DNA from: JANMEX01 sp041751995
GTDB lineage: Bacteria; Pseudomonadota; Alphaproteobacteria; Rhizobiales; Rhizobiaceae
NCBI GenBank assembly: GCA_041751995.1
Contig: JBGSHY010000021.1
Location: 1 to 45,179, forward strand
Length of the DNA: 45,179 nucleotides
Reading direction: 5' to 3'
Shown here one piece after another: positions 16,152 to 24,183 of this stretch. The notes under the pieces were generated by a model. That model worked only from the letters and a program-made list of their open reading frames with translations, did not search any database and was not told the origin of the DNA. The stretch's first letter is position 1. Every line of letters starts with the position of its first letter. Both the position numbers and the translations under genes were made by a program.

Positions 16152-16162
16152 GGGGCCATGAC

Positions 16163-17002
16163 ATGAGCGTTGCCCGTTCCTCAGCAGGTCGTTCCATCGC
16201 CGCCCATGCGATATTGGCTGGCTACACGATCATCTGCCTGTTCCCGGTGATCCTGGTCATCATCAACTCGTTCAAGACCCGCGCCGCCATCTTCGGCTCG
16301 CCGCTCGCGTTGCCGACGCCGGAAACCTTCTCGACCGAAGGCTACCAGACCGTCTGGAACCAGGGCGATTTCCTCCAGTATTTCCAGAACAGCATGACCG
16401 TTACCGTGGCCTCGCTGTTCTTCATCCTGCTGTTCGGCGCAATGGCTGCGTTTGCCCTTTCGGAATACCGCTTCAAGGGCAACAAATGGATGGGCCTCTA
16501 CCTTGCGCTCGGCATCATGATCCCGATCCGCCTCGGCACGGTCGCCATCCTCCAGTTGATGGTCGCTTCAGGCCTCGTCAACACGCTGACCGCGCTGATC
16601 CTCGTCTACACCGCGCAAGGCTTGCCGCTCGCCGTGTTCATTCTGTCCGAATTCATGGCGCAGGTTTCGGCTGACCTGAAAAACGCCGGCCGCATCGACG
16701 GGCTGTCCGAATACGCCATTTTCTTCAAGCTTGTCCTGCCGCTGGTGCGCCCGGCCATGGCAACCGTCGCGGTCTTTTCGATGATTCCGATCTGGAATGA
16801 CCTCTGGTTCCCGCTGATCCTTGCTCCTGCCGAAGAAACCAAGACCGTCACCCTCGGCGCGCAGGTGTTCATCGGCCAGTTCGTCACCAACTGGAATGCC
16901 GTCCTCTCCGCCCTGTCGCTAGCCATCCTGCCGGTGCTCGTCCTCTACGCCATCTTCTCGCGCCAGCTGATCCGCGGCATCACCGCAGGAGCCGTCAAAT
17001 GA
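16163..17002 (+). CDS. ABC sugar importer permease (MalG type)
   Basis: A 279-residue permease starting MSVARSSAGRSIAAHAILAG at the ATG 16163-16165, with AGGGG just upstream at 16151-16155. It has about six membrane segments. The N-terminal INSFKTRAAIFGSPLALPTP pattern is typical of MalG-type partners, and the coupling loop (DLKNAGRIDGLSEYAIFFKL, then VLPLVRP) is near 170-195. The in-frame sequence upstream of this ATG only overlaps the first permease and is not real coding. Its stop overlaps the next start (ATGA at 16999-17002). Confidence 0.9.
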   Translation: MSVARSSAGRSIAAHAILAGYTIICLFPVILVIINSFKTRAAIFGSPLALPTPETFSTEGYQTVWNQGDFLQYFQNSMTVTVASLFFILLFGAMAAFALSEYRFKGNKWMGLYLALGIMIPIRLGTVAILQLMVASGLVNTLTALILVYTAQGLPLAVFILSEFMAQVSADLKNAGRIDGLSEYAIFFKLVLPLVRPAMATVAVFSMIPIWNDLWFPLILAPAEETKTVTLGAQVFIGQFVTNWNAVLSALSLAILPVLVLYAIFSRQLIRGITAGAVK

Positions 17003-18051
17003 ACCCCGTCCGCGTGCTTGTCGCCGGTCTCGGCAACATGGGCCGCAGCCATGCGCTGGCCTATCACAACAATCCCGGCTTCGAGATTGCCGCGCTGGTC
17101 AACCGCTCCAAGCCGCGGATGGACAGTGCGCTCGACGCCTACCCGCTGCTGCCCGAATTCAAGGCGGCGCTTGCGCAGGTCAAACCCGACCTTTGCTCGA
17201 TCAACACCTATTCCGACAGCCATGCCGAGTTTGCGATTGCCGCCATGGAAGCCGGAGCCCACGTCTTCCTCGAAAAGCCGATGGCAACGACCGTTGAAGA
17301 CGCGCTGCGCGTGGTCGAGACAGCCAAGCGCACCGGGCGCAAGCTGGTGATCGGCTATATCCTGCGCCATCATCCGTCCTGGATCCGGCTGATTGCCGAA
17401 GCGCGCGCGCTCGGCGGCCCCTACGTGTTCCGCATGAACCTCAACCAGCAGTCCGCCGGCGCGCATTGGGAAACCCACAAGCAGCTGATGCAGACCACCT
17501 CACCGCTTGTCGATTGCGGCGTTCATTATCTTGACGTCATGTGCCAGATCACCGACGCCAAGCCAAGCCAAGTCCGCGGCATGGGCCTCAGGCTCACCAA
17601 TGAAATCGCGCCAGACATGTACAATTATGGCCATCTGCAGGTGGTCTTTGATGATGGCTCGGTCGGCTGGTATGAAGCCGGCTGGGGACCGATGATGTCG
17701 GAGACGGCGTTCTTCGTGAAGGATATCATTTCGCCAAACGGCTGCGTGTCGATTGTCATGAGCGAAGGCGCCAAGTCCGCCGACCATGACACGCATACCA
17801 AGACCAACACCATCCGTATCCACCGCGCCGAGACCGGCCCCGATGGCGCGTTCCTCAAGGCCGACCAGAACCTTTCGATGGCCGACGAGCCGGGCCATGA
17901 CGAACTCTGCGCCCGCGAACAGGCCTTCATGCTCAAGGCCATCCGCGAAGACATCGACCTGACGCGCCATATGGAAGACGCCGTTCAGTCGCTCCGCATC
18001 TGCCTTGCCGCCGACGAGAGTATCCGCACCGGCAAACCTGTCGATCTGTGA
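16999..18051 (+). CDS. Gfo/Idh/MocA-family NAD(P)-dependent oxidoreductase
   Basis: A 350-residue protein. The N-terminal Rossmann fold has VLVAGLGNMGRSHALAY (6-22) and the family signature EKPMATTVEDA (about 93-103), whose Lys is usually catalytic. The C-terminal alpha/beta domain has the VDCGVHYLDVM helix (about 171-181), where a conserved His-Tyr/Asp set sits near the substrate. Members oxidise or reduce sugar hydroxyls, or hydrolyse glycosides in an NAD-dependent way. Placement inside the transporter operon, coupled by ATGA to the permease, suggests it acts on the imported sugar before or instead of the MurQ route. The substrate cannot be told from sequence. Confidence 0.88.
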   Translation: MNPVRVLVAGLGNMGRSHALAYHNNPGFEIAALVNRSKPRMDSALDAYPLLPEFKAALAQVKPDLCSINTYSDSHAEFAIAAMEAGAHVFLEKPMATTVEDALRVVETAKRTGRKLVIGYILRHHPSWIRLIAEARALGGPYVFRMNLNQQSAGAHWETHKQLMQTTSPLVDCGVHYLDVMCQITDAKPSQVRGMGLRLTNEIAPDMYNYGHLQVVFDDGSVGWYEAGWGPMMSETAFFVKDIISPNGCVSIVMSEGAKSADHDTHTKTNTIRIHRAETGPDGAFLKADQNLSMADEPGHDELCAREQAFMLKAIREDIDLTRHMEDAVQSLRICLAADESIRTGKPVDL

Positions 18052-18064
18052 AAGGACGAGACAA

Positions 18065-19075
18065 TTGGGTTCCCTGTCACTCCAGAAAATCACCAAAAGC
18101 TTCGGCAAGACCGAAGTGCTCAAGGGAATCGACCTTGAGGTAAAGCACGGCGAGTTCGTCATTTTCGTCGGCCCGTCCGGCTGCGGCAAGTCCACGCTCT
18201 TGCGCATCATCGCCGGCCTTGAGGACAAGTCCGAAGGCAATGTACTGATCGACGGTGAAGACGTCTCCCTCGCCCCGCCTGCCAAGCGCGGCATCGCGAT
18301 GGTGTTCCAGACCTACGCGCTTTACCCGCACCTGACCGTCAAGGACAATATGGGCCTCGGCCTCAAGCAGGCAGGGACACCGGCGGGCGAAATCAACGAC
18401 CGCGTCGCCAAGGCGTCGGGCATGTTGTCGCTGGATGACTACCTCGCGCGCCGCCCAGCTGAACTCTCCGGTGGCCAGCGCCAGCGCGTCGCCATCGGGC
18501 GAGCACTGGTGCGGGAACCAAAACTGTTCCTGTTTGACGAGCCGCTGTCCAATCTTGATGCGGCGCTGCGCGTCAACACCCGCCTCGAAATCGCCCGCCT
18601 GCACCGCGAACTTGGCGCGACGATGATCTACGTCACCCACGATCAGGTCGAGGCGATGACGCTGGCCGACAGAATTGTGGTGCTGAATGCAGGCAAGGTC
18701 GAACAGGTCGGCTCGCCGATGGAGCTTTACAACAAGCCGGCAAACAAATTCGTCGCCGGCTTCATCGGCTCGCCCCAGATGAATTTCATTGACGCCGCCA
18801 AGATCGGCATTTCCGGCGCAGCGACCTTGGGTGTCCGCCCGGAACATCTGGAACTCCACCGGAAGAAAGGTGACTGGAAGGGCAAGGTCATCCACGTCGA
18901 GCATCTCGGCGCGGATTCCAACATCTATCTCGACTTCGAACAGGCCGGTCTCGTGACCGTGCGCGAAATCGGCGAGTCCGAATATGAAGTCGGCGAAACA
19001 GTGTTCGTCACCGCCGATCCGAAGAAGCGGACGTATTTTGATGCGTCGGGGAAGACCATTGACGGGCCGCGATGA
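18065..19075 (+). CDS. ABC sugar importer ATPase (MalK/UgpC type)
   Basis: A 336-residue nucleotide-binding subunit. Motifs are canonical: GPSGCGKST (Walker A), MVFQTYALYPHLTV (Q-loop), LSGGQRQRVAIGRALV, LFLFDEPLSNLD and VTHDQVEAMTLADR. A MalK-type regulatory domain follows (TLGVRPEHLEL, EHLGADSNIYLD). The start is a TTG at 18065-18067 giving MGSLSLQKITKSFGK; AAGGA lies 8 bases upstream, while any longer reading overlaps the oxidoreductase gene. As a homodimer it would power the two permeases. It is the last gene of the operon, and a palindromic repeat follows 5 bases after the stop. Confidence 0.92.
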   Translation: MGSLSLQKITKSFGKTEVLKGIDLEVKHGEFVIFVGPSGCGKSTLLRIIAGLEDKSEGNVLIDGEDVSLAPPAKRGIAMVFQTYALYPHLTVKDNMGLGLKQAGTPAGEINDRVAKASGMLSLDDYLARRPAELSGGQRQRVAIGRALVREPKLFLFDEPLSNLDAALRVNTRLEIARLHRELGATMIYVTHDQVEAMTLADRIVVLNAGKVEQVGSPMELYNKPANKFVAGFIGSPQMNFIDAAKIGISGAATLGVRPEHLELHRKKGDWKGKVIHVEHLGADSNIYLDFEQAGLVTVREIGESEYEVGETVFVTADPKKRTYFDASGKTIDGPR

Positions 19076-19080
19076 AAAGC

Positions 19081-19207
19081 CCCCTCTCCGTCGGCTTCGC
19101 CGACATCTCTCCCCGCAAGCTGGGCGAGGTTAAAGAGGCGGCACTGCTTTAACCTCGCCCCATTTATGGGGAGAGGTGGCGCGGGCGTAGCCCGTGACGG
19201 AGAGGGG
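19081..19207. repeat. Long palindromic intergenic repeat, copy 1
   Basis: The element opens with CCCCTCTCCGTCGGCTTCGC and closes with the complementary ACGGAGAGGGG. Nested inside are GGGCGAGGTTAAAG / CTTTAACCTCGCCC (19121-19157 region) and CTCTCCCC / GGGGAGAG. The whole can fold into one long branched hairpin. A related copy lies at 20027-20155, on the other side of the gene at 19335-20006. It may also end transcription of the importer operon. Confidence 0.85.
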
Positions 19208-19334
19208 TTTGGCACCGACCTCCAAAACCCGACGTAGACACGCAGCAAAGCGGCCTCAAAAATATATCTATCCACGCGTCTCAAACCCGTCGCCATAATG
19301 CCGCCAGTTCGCAACATGACTGGAAGCTACAAAT

Positions 19335-20006
19335 TTGGACTGGCCACTCGCAATCACCCGCAACCGCGACGCGCTCCGGCGCATCATCGCCGCGTTGTTC
19401 GTGATGGCGGGAGTTGAGGCGAATGCAACGTTGCCGCGCCATGTCTACTCCACGATCCTGCTTATCCTGCGTCCCGCTGAATCTGCCGTCCGCCGCCTGA
19501 TCGTCATCGCTGCGCTCGGGCTGGGGCTGAAACCGCGCCAATCGCGCCCTCTGCCTGCGCATCTGCCCGCATTTCCAGCCACAGGCACTTTGAAAACACC
19601 CGTTTTCTGCCTGTTCGACCCGCTCAAGCATTTCCCGCTCGACGCCTTTGACAACAATGCCTTGCCGCGCATCAGCTTCGACAGTTCTGTTGATCCGGTA
19701 TTCAACACACTGAAGTTGTTTCCAGCTGACGAGCCTGTCAACGCCGCGTCGTTGTTCGCACGCCTGCACGCTTTGCGTCATGCCCTGAACGACCTGCACC
19801 GCCAGGCCCGTCGCCTCGCCCGTTGGACGGCCAAGCGCGATCAGGCACTCAAGAGCAAAGGCCCGTTCAAGCCGATGCGCATCACGCTTTTCCGTCCCGG
19901 CCTCCCGCCCGGTTGGCGGCAGCGTCCGATACATCAGGTTGATGATGTGCTGCGCGAATGCCATGGCTTGGCTCTATTCGCGGTGAACAGGCCGGATACG
20001 GGGTAA
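19335..20006 (+). CDS. Conserved hypothetical protein of Rhizobiales type
   Basis: A 223-residue arginine-rich protein beginning with TTG at 19335 (MDWPLAITRNRDALRRIIAA). It has an RPAESAVRRLIVIAALGLGL stretch early and LRHALNDLHRQARRLARWTA near 150-170. It ends in LRPGLPPGWRQRPIHQVDDV-like wording (here FRPGLPPGWRQRP). I recall very similar hypothetical proteins in many rhizobial genomes but know no function. There is no signal peptide and no sure membrane segment, although residues 12-25 and 54-66 are hydrophobic. It stands alone between two copies of a palindromic repeat. No clear ribosome binding site is seen, and an internal ATG at codon 24 is an alternative start. Confidence 0.65.
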   Translation: MDWPLAITRNRDALRRIIAALFVMAGVEANATLPRHVYSTILLILRPAESAVRRLIVIAALGLGLKPRQSRPLPAHLPAFPATGTLKTPVFCLFDPLKHFPLDAFDNNALPRISFDSSVDPVFNTLKLFPADEPVNAASLFARLHALRHALNDLHRQARRLARWTAKRDQALKSKGPFKPMRITLFRPGLPPGWRQRPIHQVDDVLRECHGLALFAVNRPDTG

Positions 20007-20026
20007 GCTGGGCCTCACGCGAAACA

Positions 20027-20155
20027 CCCTCTCCGTCAGCTTCGCTGACACCTCTCCCGCGCGGCGGGAGAGGTTAAACCTGCTTCAAGGTTAGTGTTTA
20101 ACTTCGCCCCGCTTGCGGGGAGAGTTGTCGCAGGCGCCGCCCATGACGGAGAAGC
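20027..20155. repeat. Long palindromic intergenic repeat, copy 2
   Basis: A diverged relative of the element at 19081-19207 in the same orientation. It shares CCCTCTCCGTC.GCTTCGC.GACA near the start, GGTTAAA in the middle, CGCCCC....GGGGAGAG and a final CATGACGGAGA. Copy 2 has a compact inner hairpin CTCTCCCGC/GCGGGAGAG (20051-20072 region). It lies between the conserved hypothetical gene and the 3' end of hutU, so it may separate convergent transcripts. Confidence 0.8.
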
Positions 20156-20162
20156 GCGGGGA

Positions 20163-21848
20163 TCAGTTCCCCAATATCCCCGGCAGCCTCAGTCCGTGAT
20201 CCTTGGCGCAGTCAATCGCAATTTCGTACCCGGCGTCGGCATGCCGCCAGACACCGGAAGCAGGATCATTCCACAACACCCGCTCCAGCCGTTTCGCCGC
20301 AGCATCGGTCCCGTCGGCAACAATGACGACACCCGCATGCTGCGAAAAGCCCATCCCGACGCCGCCGCCATGGTGCAGCGACACCCAGGTCGCGCCGGAG
20401 GCCGTGTTGACCAGCGCGTTCAAAAGCGGCCAATCGGAAACGGCATCCGACCCGTCTTTCATCGCTTCGGTTTCGCGGTTCGGCGAGGCGACCGAGCCCG
20501 AATCCAGATGATCGCGGCCAATGACGATTGGGGCTTTCAACTCGCCGGTCTTCACCATCTCGTTGAACATCAGCCCGGCGCGATGCCGGTCACCAAGGCC
20601 GATCCAGCAGATACGGGCAGGCAATCCTTGAAAAGCAATCCGCTCGCTCGCCATGTCCAGCCAGCGATGGAGGTGATGGTTTTCCGGAAACAGTTTCTTC
20701 ATCGCCGCATCCGTCTTGTGGATATCTTCCGGATCGCCGGACAAGGCCACCCAACGGAACGGGCCAATCCCCTTGCAGAACAGCGGACGAATGTAAGCCG
20801 GAACAAAGCCAGGAAATGCAAAGGCGTTCTCGAGGCCTTCGTCCTTGGCGACTTGGCGAATGTTGTTGCCATAATCAAGCGTCGGCACACCGGCATTCCA
20901 GAAATCGACCATCGCCGAAACATGTTGTTTCATCGACGCGCGGGCTGCAGTCTCGACAGCTTTCGGATCGCTCTCTTGGCGTTCGCGCCATTCGGCAACC
21001 GACCAGCCGATCGGCAGATAGCCGTGCAGCGGATCGTGTGCGGATGTCTGGTCGGTGACGATATCGGGACGATGACCGCCAGCTTTCATGCGGCGGAAAA
21101 CCTCAGGGAAAATTTCAGCCGCATTGCCAAGAAGGCCAACGGATTTGGCTTCGCCCTTGGACGTCCATTCGTCGATCAACGCCAGCGCTTCATCAAGCGT
21201 CTTGGCTTTTGCATCGACATAACGGGTGCGGATGCGGAAATCGATGCGGGTCTCATCGCACTCGACTGCAAGGCAGCAGGCGCCGGCAAACACCGCCGCC
21301 AGCGGCTGCGCCCCGCCCATGCCGCCAAGTCCGCCTGTCAGGATCCACGTGCCCTTGAGGTCGCCATTGTAATGCTGGCGTCCGGCCTCCGCGAAGGTTT
21401 CATAAGTGCCCTGCACGATCCCTTGCGTGCCGATGTATATCCACGAGCCGGCCGTCATCTGGCCATACATCATCAGACCCTTTTTATCGAGCTCGTTGAA
21501 GTGATCCCAAGTCGCCCAATGCGGCACGAGGTTGGAATTGGCGATCAGCACGCGCGGCGCGTCTTCGTGGGTGCGGATGATGGCGATGGGTTTGCCCGAC
21601 TGGACGATGAGTGTCTCGTCCTTTTCCAGATCGCGAAGTCCGGCACAGATCCGGTCGAAATCCTCCCAGGTCCGCGCCGCCCGGCCAATGCCGCCATAAA
21701 CCACCAGTTCATGCGGGTTTTCGGCAACATCGGGGTGCAGATTGTTCATCAGCATCCTGAGCGGTGCCTCGGTCAGCCAGCTCTTGGCCGAAATTTCAGT
21801 TCCGGTCGGCGGGTAGACATCGCGCATGTTGTGGCGGGGATTGGTCAT
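20163..21848 (-). CDS. hutU: Urocanate hydratase
   Basis: A 561-residue cytoplasmic enzyme that adds water to urocanate to form 4-imidazolone-5-propanoate, using a tightly bound NAD+. The sequence follows the family throughout: MNNLHPDVAENPHELVVYGG near the start, GSWIYIGTQGIVQGTYETFA, the GGLGGMGGAQPLA NAD-binding segment, the DQTSAHDPLHGYLP loop, and GFVPAYIRPLFCKGIGPFRW with the conserved cysteine. LHHGGGVGMGFSQHAG is near the C-terminus. The ATG at 21846-21848 is used because it overlaps the hutG stop by 4 bases and matches family length. It is the last gene of the hutI-H-G-U operon. Confidence 0.97.
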   Translation of the reverse strand: MTNPRHNMRDVYPPTGTEISAKSWLTEAPLRMLMNNLHPDVAENPHELVVYGGIGRAARTWEDFDRICAGLRDLEKDETLIVQSGKPIAIIRTHEDAPRVLIANSNLVPHWATWDHFNELDKKGLMMYGQMTAGSWIYIGTQGIVQGTYETFAEAGRQHYNGDLKGTWILTGGLGGMGGAQPLAAVFAGACCLAVECDETRIDFRIRTRYVDAKAKTLDEALALIDEWTSKGEAKSVGLLGNAAEIFPEVFRRMKAGGHRPDIVTDQTSAHDPLHGYLPIGWSVAEWRERQESDPKAVETAARASMKQHVSAMVDFWNAGVPTLDYGNNIRQVAKDEGLENAFAFPGFVPAYIRPLFCKGIGPFRWVALSGDPEDIHKTDAAMKKLFPENHHLHRWLDMASERIAFQGLPARICWIGLGDRHRAGLMFNEMVKTGELKAPIVIGRDHLDSGSVASPNRETEAMKDGSDAVSDWPLLNALVNTASGATWVSLHHGGGVGMGFSQHAGVVIVADGTDAAAKRLERVLWNDPASGVWRHADAGYEIAIDCAKDHGLRLPGILGN

Positions 21849-22651
21849 GACTTTGCTCCTGATAGCTGCGGGGCGAGAGTGTTGAGTTCGATAAAAAGGG
21901 ATTTGAGAACTGCGCGGACTTTCAGCGCCCGCTCCTCGCGCCAGCGCCACGGCGCGAACTCGTCCATGTACTGGCGCTGGGCGATTTCCATCTGAATGGC
22001 GTGAACATCATCCTGCGGGGAGCCATAGTGGCGCGTGGTCCAGCCGCCTTTGAAGCGGCCGTTCAACACGTGAGTGAAATCGTTGGCATGGCTGCATGTA
22101 TCCAGCACGGTATGTTCAATGGACGGGTCGCAAGTCTCGCCGCCATTGGTTCCGATATTGAAGTCCGGAAGTGCTCCTTCAAACAGGAACGGGATGTGCG
22201 AACGGATCGAGTGGCAGTCGAAAACAATGGCGTAGCCATGGTTGGCTTGGACGCGGGCGATCTCTGCTTCAAGCGCCTGATGATAGGGCCGGTGCCAAGT
22301 CTCCGTGCGCACGGCGATCTCAGCTTCATCCGGTTCCATGCCGGGCTGATAGATTGCCTCGCCGTAAAAATCCGTGAGAGGGCAAAGGCCGGTGGTGTTC
22401 TGGCCCGGATAGAGAGACTGGCCTGCCGGATCACGGTTGGCATCGATCACGTAGCGGTGGAAGTTGGCCTTCACCACCGTCGCGCCTTCGCAAAGTCCAA
22501 CATACAAGCGCGTGATGTGCCAGTCAGTGTCAGCGAGCTTGCGGCCATTGGCATTGAACGCCGCCAATATTGCATCCGGCACATAGGTGCCGCCATGCGG
22601 CTGGCAGAGGATGATCGGCCCATCGCCCGCTGTGACCTCAACCGGCTTCAT
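21845..22651 (-). CDS. hutG: N-formylglutamate deformylase (amidohydrolase)
   Basis: A 268-residue member of the FGase family that releases formate and glutamate from N-formylglutamate, the last step of the five-step histidine route. Visible wording typical of the family is ILCQPHGGTYVP, DTDWHITRLY, RYVIDANRDPAGQSLYPGQN, TTGLCPLTDFYGEAIY, AIVFDCHSIRSHIPFLFEG and the C-terminal GGWTTRHYGSP. Histidine/aspartate pairs in DCHS and HGG probably bind metal. Both ends overlap neighbours by 4 bases (hutH stop, hutU start), so the operon is translationally coupled. Its presence together with hutF shows that the N-formylglutamate branch is used rather than formamide release. Confidence 0.95.
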   Translation of the reverse strand: MKPVEVTAGDGPIILCQPHGGTYVPDAILAAFNANGRKLADTDWHITRLYVGLCEGATVVKANFHRYVIDANRDPAGQSLYPGQNTTGLCPLTDFYGEAIYQPGMEPDEAEIAVRTETWHRPYHQALEAEIARVQANHGYAIVFDCHSIRSHIPFLFEGALPDFNIGTNGGETCDPSIEHTVLDTCSHANDFTHVLNGRFKGGWTTRHYGSPQDDVHAIQMEIAQRQYMDEFAPWRWREERALKVRAVLKSLFIELNTLAPQLSGAKS

Positions 22652-24183
22652 GCGCCAAGTTCCGGCAAAGCGATACCGGCGGCCTTCTGGATTTCGCCGG
22701 AGCGGACCAGTCTTGCAGCAGTTTCAAGTTCGGGTGCGATGTATCTGTCGCTGCCAAGCACCGGCACATCCTTGCGCAAGCGGGCGATGACCGCTTGCAG
22801 CGCCGGGCTGGTTTTAAGCGGCGAGCGGAAGTGGATGCCTTGCGCTGCGCAAAGAAGTTCGATGCCAAGAATATTGTCGAGATTGGCAACCATCCGCATC
22901 AGCCGCCGCGCGCCGTGGGCGGCCATTGAGACATGGTCTTCCTGATTGGCAGAGGTCGGCGTCGAGTCCGTCGAGCACGGGTTGGCGAGATGCTTGTTCT
23001 CGCTCATCAGTGCCGCAGAGGTAACCTCGGCGATCATATAGCCGGAGTTAAGTCCGGGCTCGGCTGTGAGGAACGGCGGAAGATCGAAGGAAAGCGTCGG
23101 ATCGACCATGAGCGCGATGCGGCGCTGCGCGATGGCGCCGATTTCAGCGACGGCGAGCGCTGTGATGTCGGCGGCGAATGCGACCGGCTCAGCGTGGAAA
23201 TTGCCGCCCGAAACGATAAGGCCTGCGCCGGTCAACACGAGCGGATTGTCCGTCGCGGCATTGGCTTCGGTTTCGAGGGTCCGGGCAACTTGACGCAACA
23301 GGTCAATCGCCGCGCCGGTGACCTGCGGCTGACAACGGATGCAATACGGGTCCTGCACGCGGGTATCGCCGTCGCGGTGGCTCTCGCGGATTTGCGAGTT
23401 GGCAAGGATGGAGCGCATTGCGGCAGCGGCGTCAATCTGGCCGCGATGGCCGCGCAATGTGTGGATTTCCGGCTCCAGCGGTGCAGTCGAGCCCATGATG
23501 GCATCTGTTGACATGCATGAACTGACCAGCGCCGCCTGCGCGGCCCGCCATGCTTCAAACAGTCCGGCCAGCGCGAAGGCAGTGGAGAACTGTGTGCCGT
23601 TGATCAGCGCCAAGCCTTCTTTCGGGCCGAGCACGACGGGCCTCAGGCCGGCTGCCTTGAGCGCTTCCAAGCCCGGCATGCGCTTGCCTTTGTACTCCGC
23701 CTCGCCTTCGCCGATCATGGCGGCGGCCATGTGGGCGAGCGGGGCAAGATCGCCGGAAGCGCCGACCGAGCCCTGCGCCGGGACGATTGGCGTCACACCC
23801 TGTTCCAGCATGTCCTGAATGAGGGCGATGATGTCCCAGCGAACACCCGAAGCGCCGCGGCCGAGCGAGATGAGTTTCAGCGTCATCATCAGCCGCGCAA
23901 CGCGCGAGGGGATCGGCTCGCCGACGCCGGAGCAATGCGACAGGATCAGGTTTCGCTGAAGCGTGGCCGTGTCTTTCGACGCGATCTTGATCGAGGCAAG
24001 TTTGCCAAAGCCGGTGTTGACGCCATAGACAGCCTCGCTGCCAGCGGAAGCTTCCGCAACAATCCGCGCGGCATTTTCAATACCGGGCTTGGCCGAAGCA
24101 TGAAGCCAGGACGGAAGGTCATTCCAATAGAGTTGGGCCAGCGTGTCGATGCTGACGGAACCGGGGACGAGCGCGATGGTCAT
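22648..24183 (-). CDS. hutH: Histidine ammonia-lyase
   Basis: A 511-residue enzyme that removes ammonia from L-histidine to give urocanate. The Ala142-Ser143-Gly144 triad in QGSVGASGDLAPLAHM cyclises to the MIO electrophile. VYGVNTGFGKLA carries the catalytic Tyr, and QDPYC-type and NQEDHVSM segments are present (VQDPYCIRCQPQ; SANQEDHVSMAAHGARR). I use the ATG at 24181-24183, which overlaps the hutI stop (ATGA) and has AAGGTGAG about 5 bases upstream. A GTG two codons earlier is possible. Confidence 0.97.
   Translation of the reverse strand: MTIALVPGSVSIDTLAQLYWNDLPSWLHASAKPGIENAARIVAEASAGSEAVYGVNTGFGKLASIKIASKDTATLQRNLILSHCSGVGEPIPSRVARLMMTLKLISLGRGASGVRWDIIALIQDMLEQGVTPIVPAQGSVGASGDLAPLAHMAAAMIGEGEAEYKGKRMPGLEALKAAGLRPVVLGPKEGLALINGTQFSTAFALAGLFEAWRAAQAALVSSCMSTDAIMGSTAPLEPEIHTLRGHRGQIDAAAAMRSILANSQIRESHRDGDTRVQDPYCIRCQPQVTGAAIDLLRQVARTLETEANAATDNPLVLTGAGLIVSGGNFHAEPVAFAADITALAVAEIGAIAQRRIALMVDPTLSFDLPPFLTAEPGLNSGYMIAEVTSAALMSENKHLANPCSTDSTPTSANQEDHVSMAAHGARRLMRMVANLDNILGIELLCAAQGIHFRSPLKTSPALQAVIARLRKDVPVLGSDRYIAPELETAARLVRSGEIQKAAGIALPELGA

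Noticed and set aside
19281..19964. A 227-codon minus-strand frame opposite the conserved hypothetical gene
   Set aside because: The plus-strand protein resembles known rhizobial hypotheticals; the minus frame does not.
20094..21995. A 633-codon open frame on the plus strand opposite hutU
   Set aside because: It is antisense to a clear urocanate hydratase, shows no domain, and its length follows from GC-rich codon bias on the other strand.
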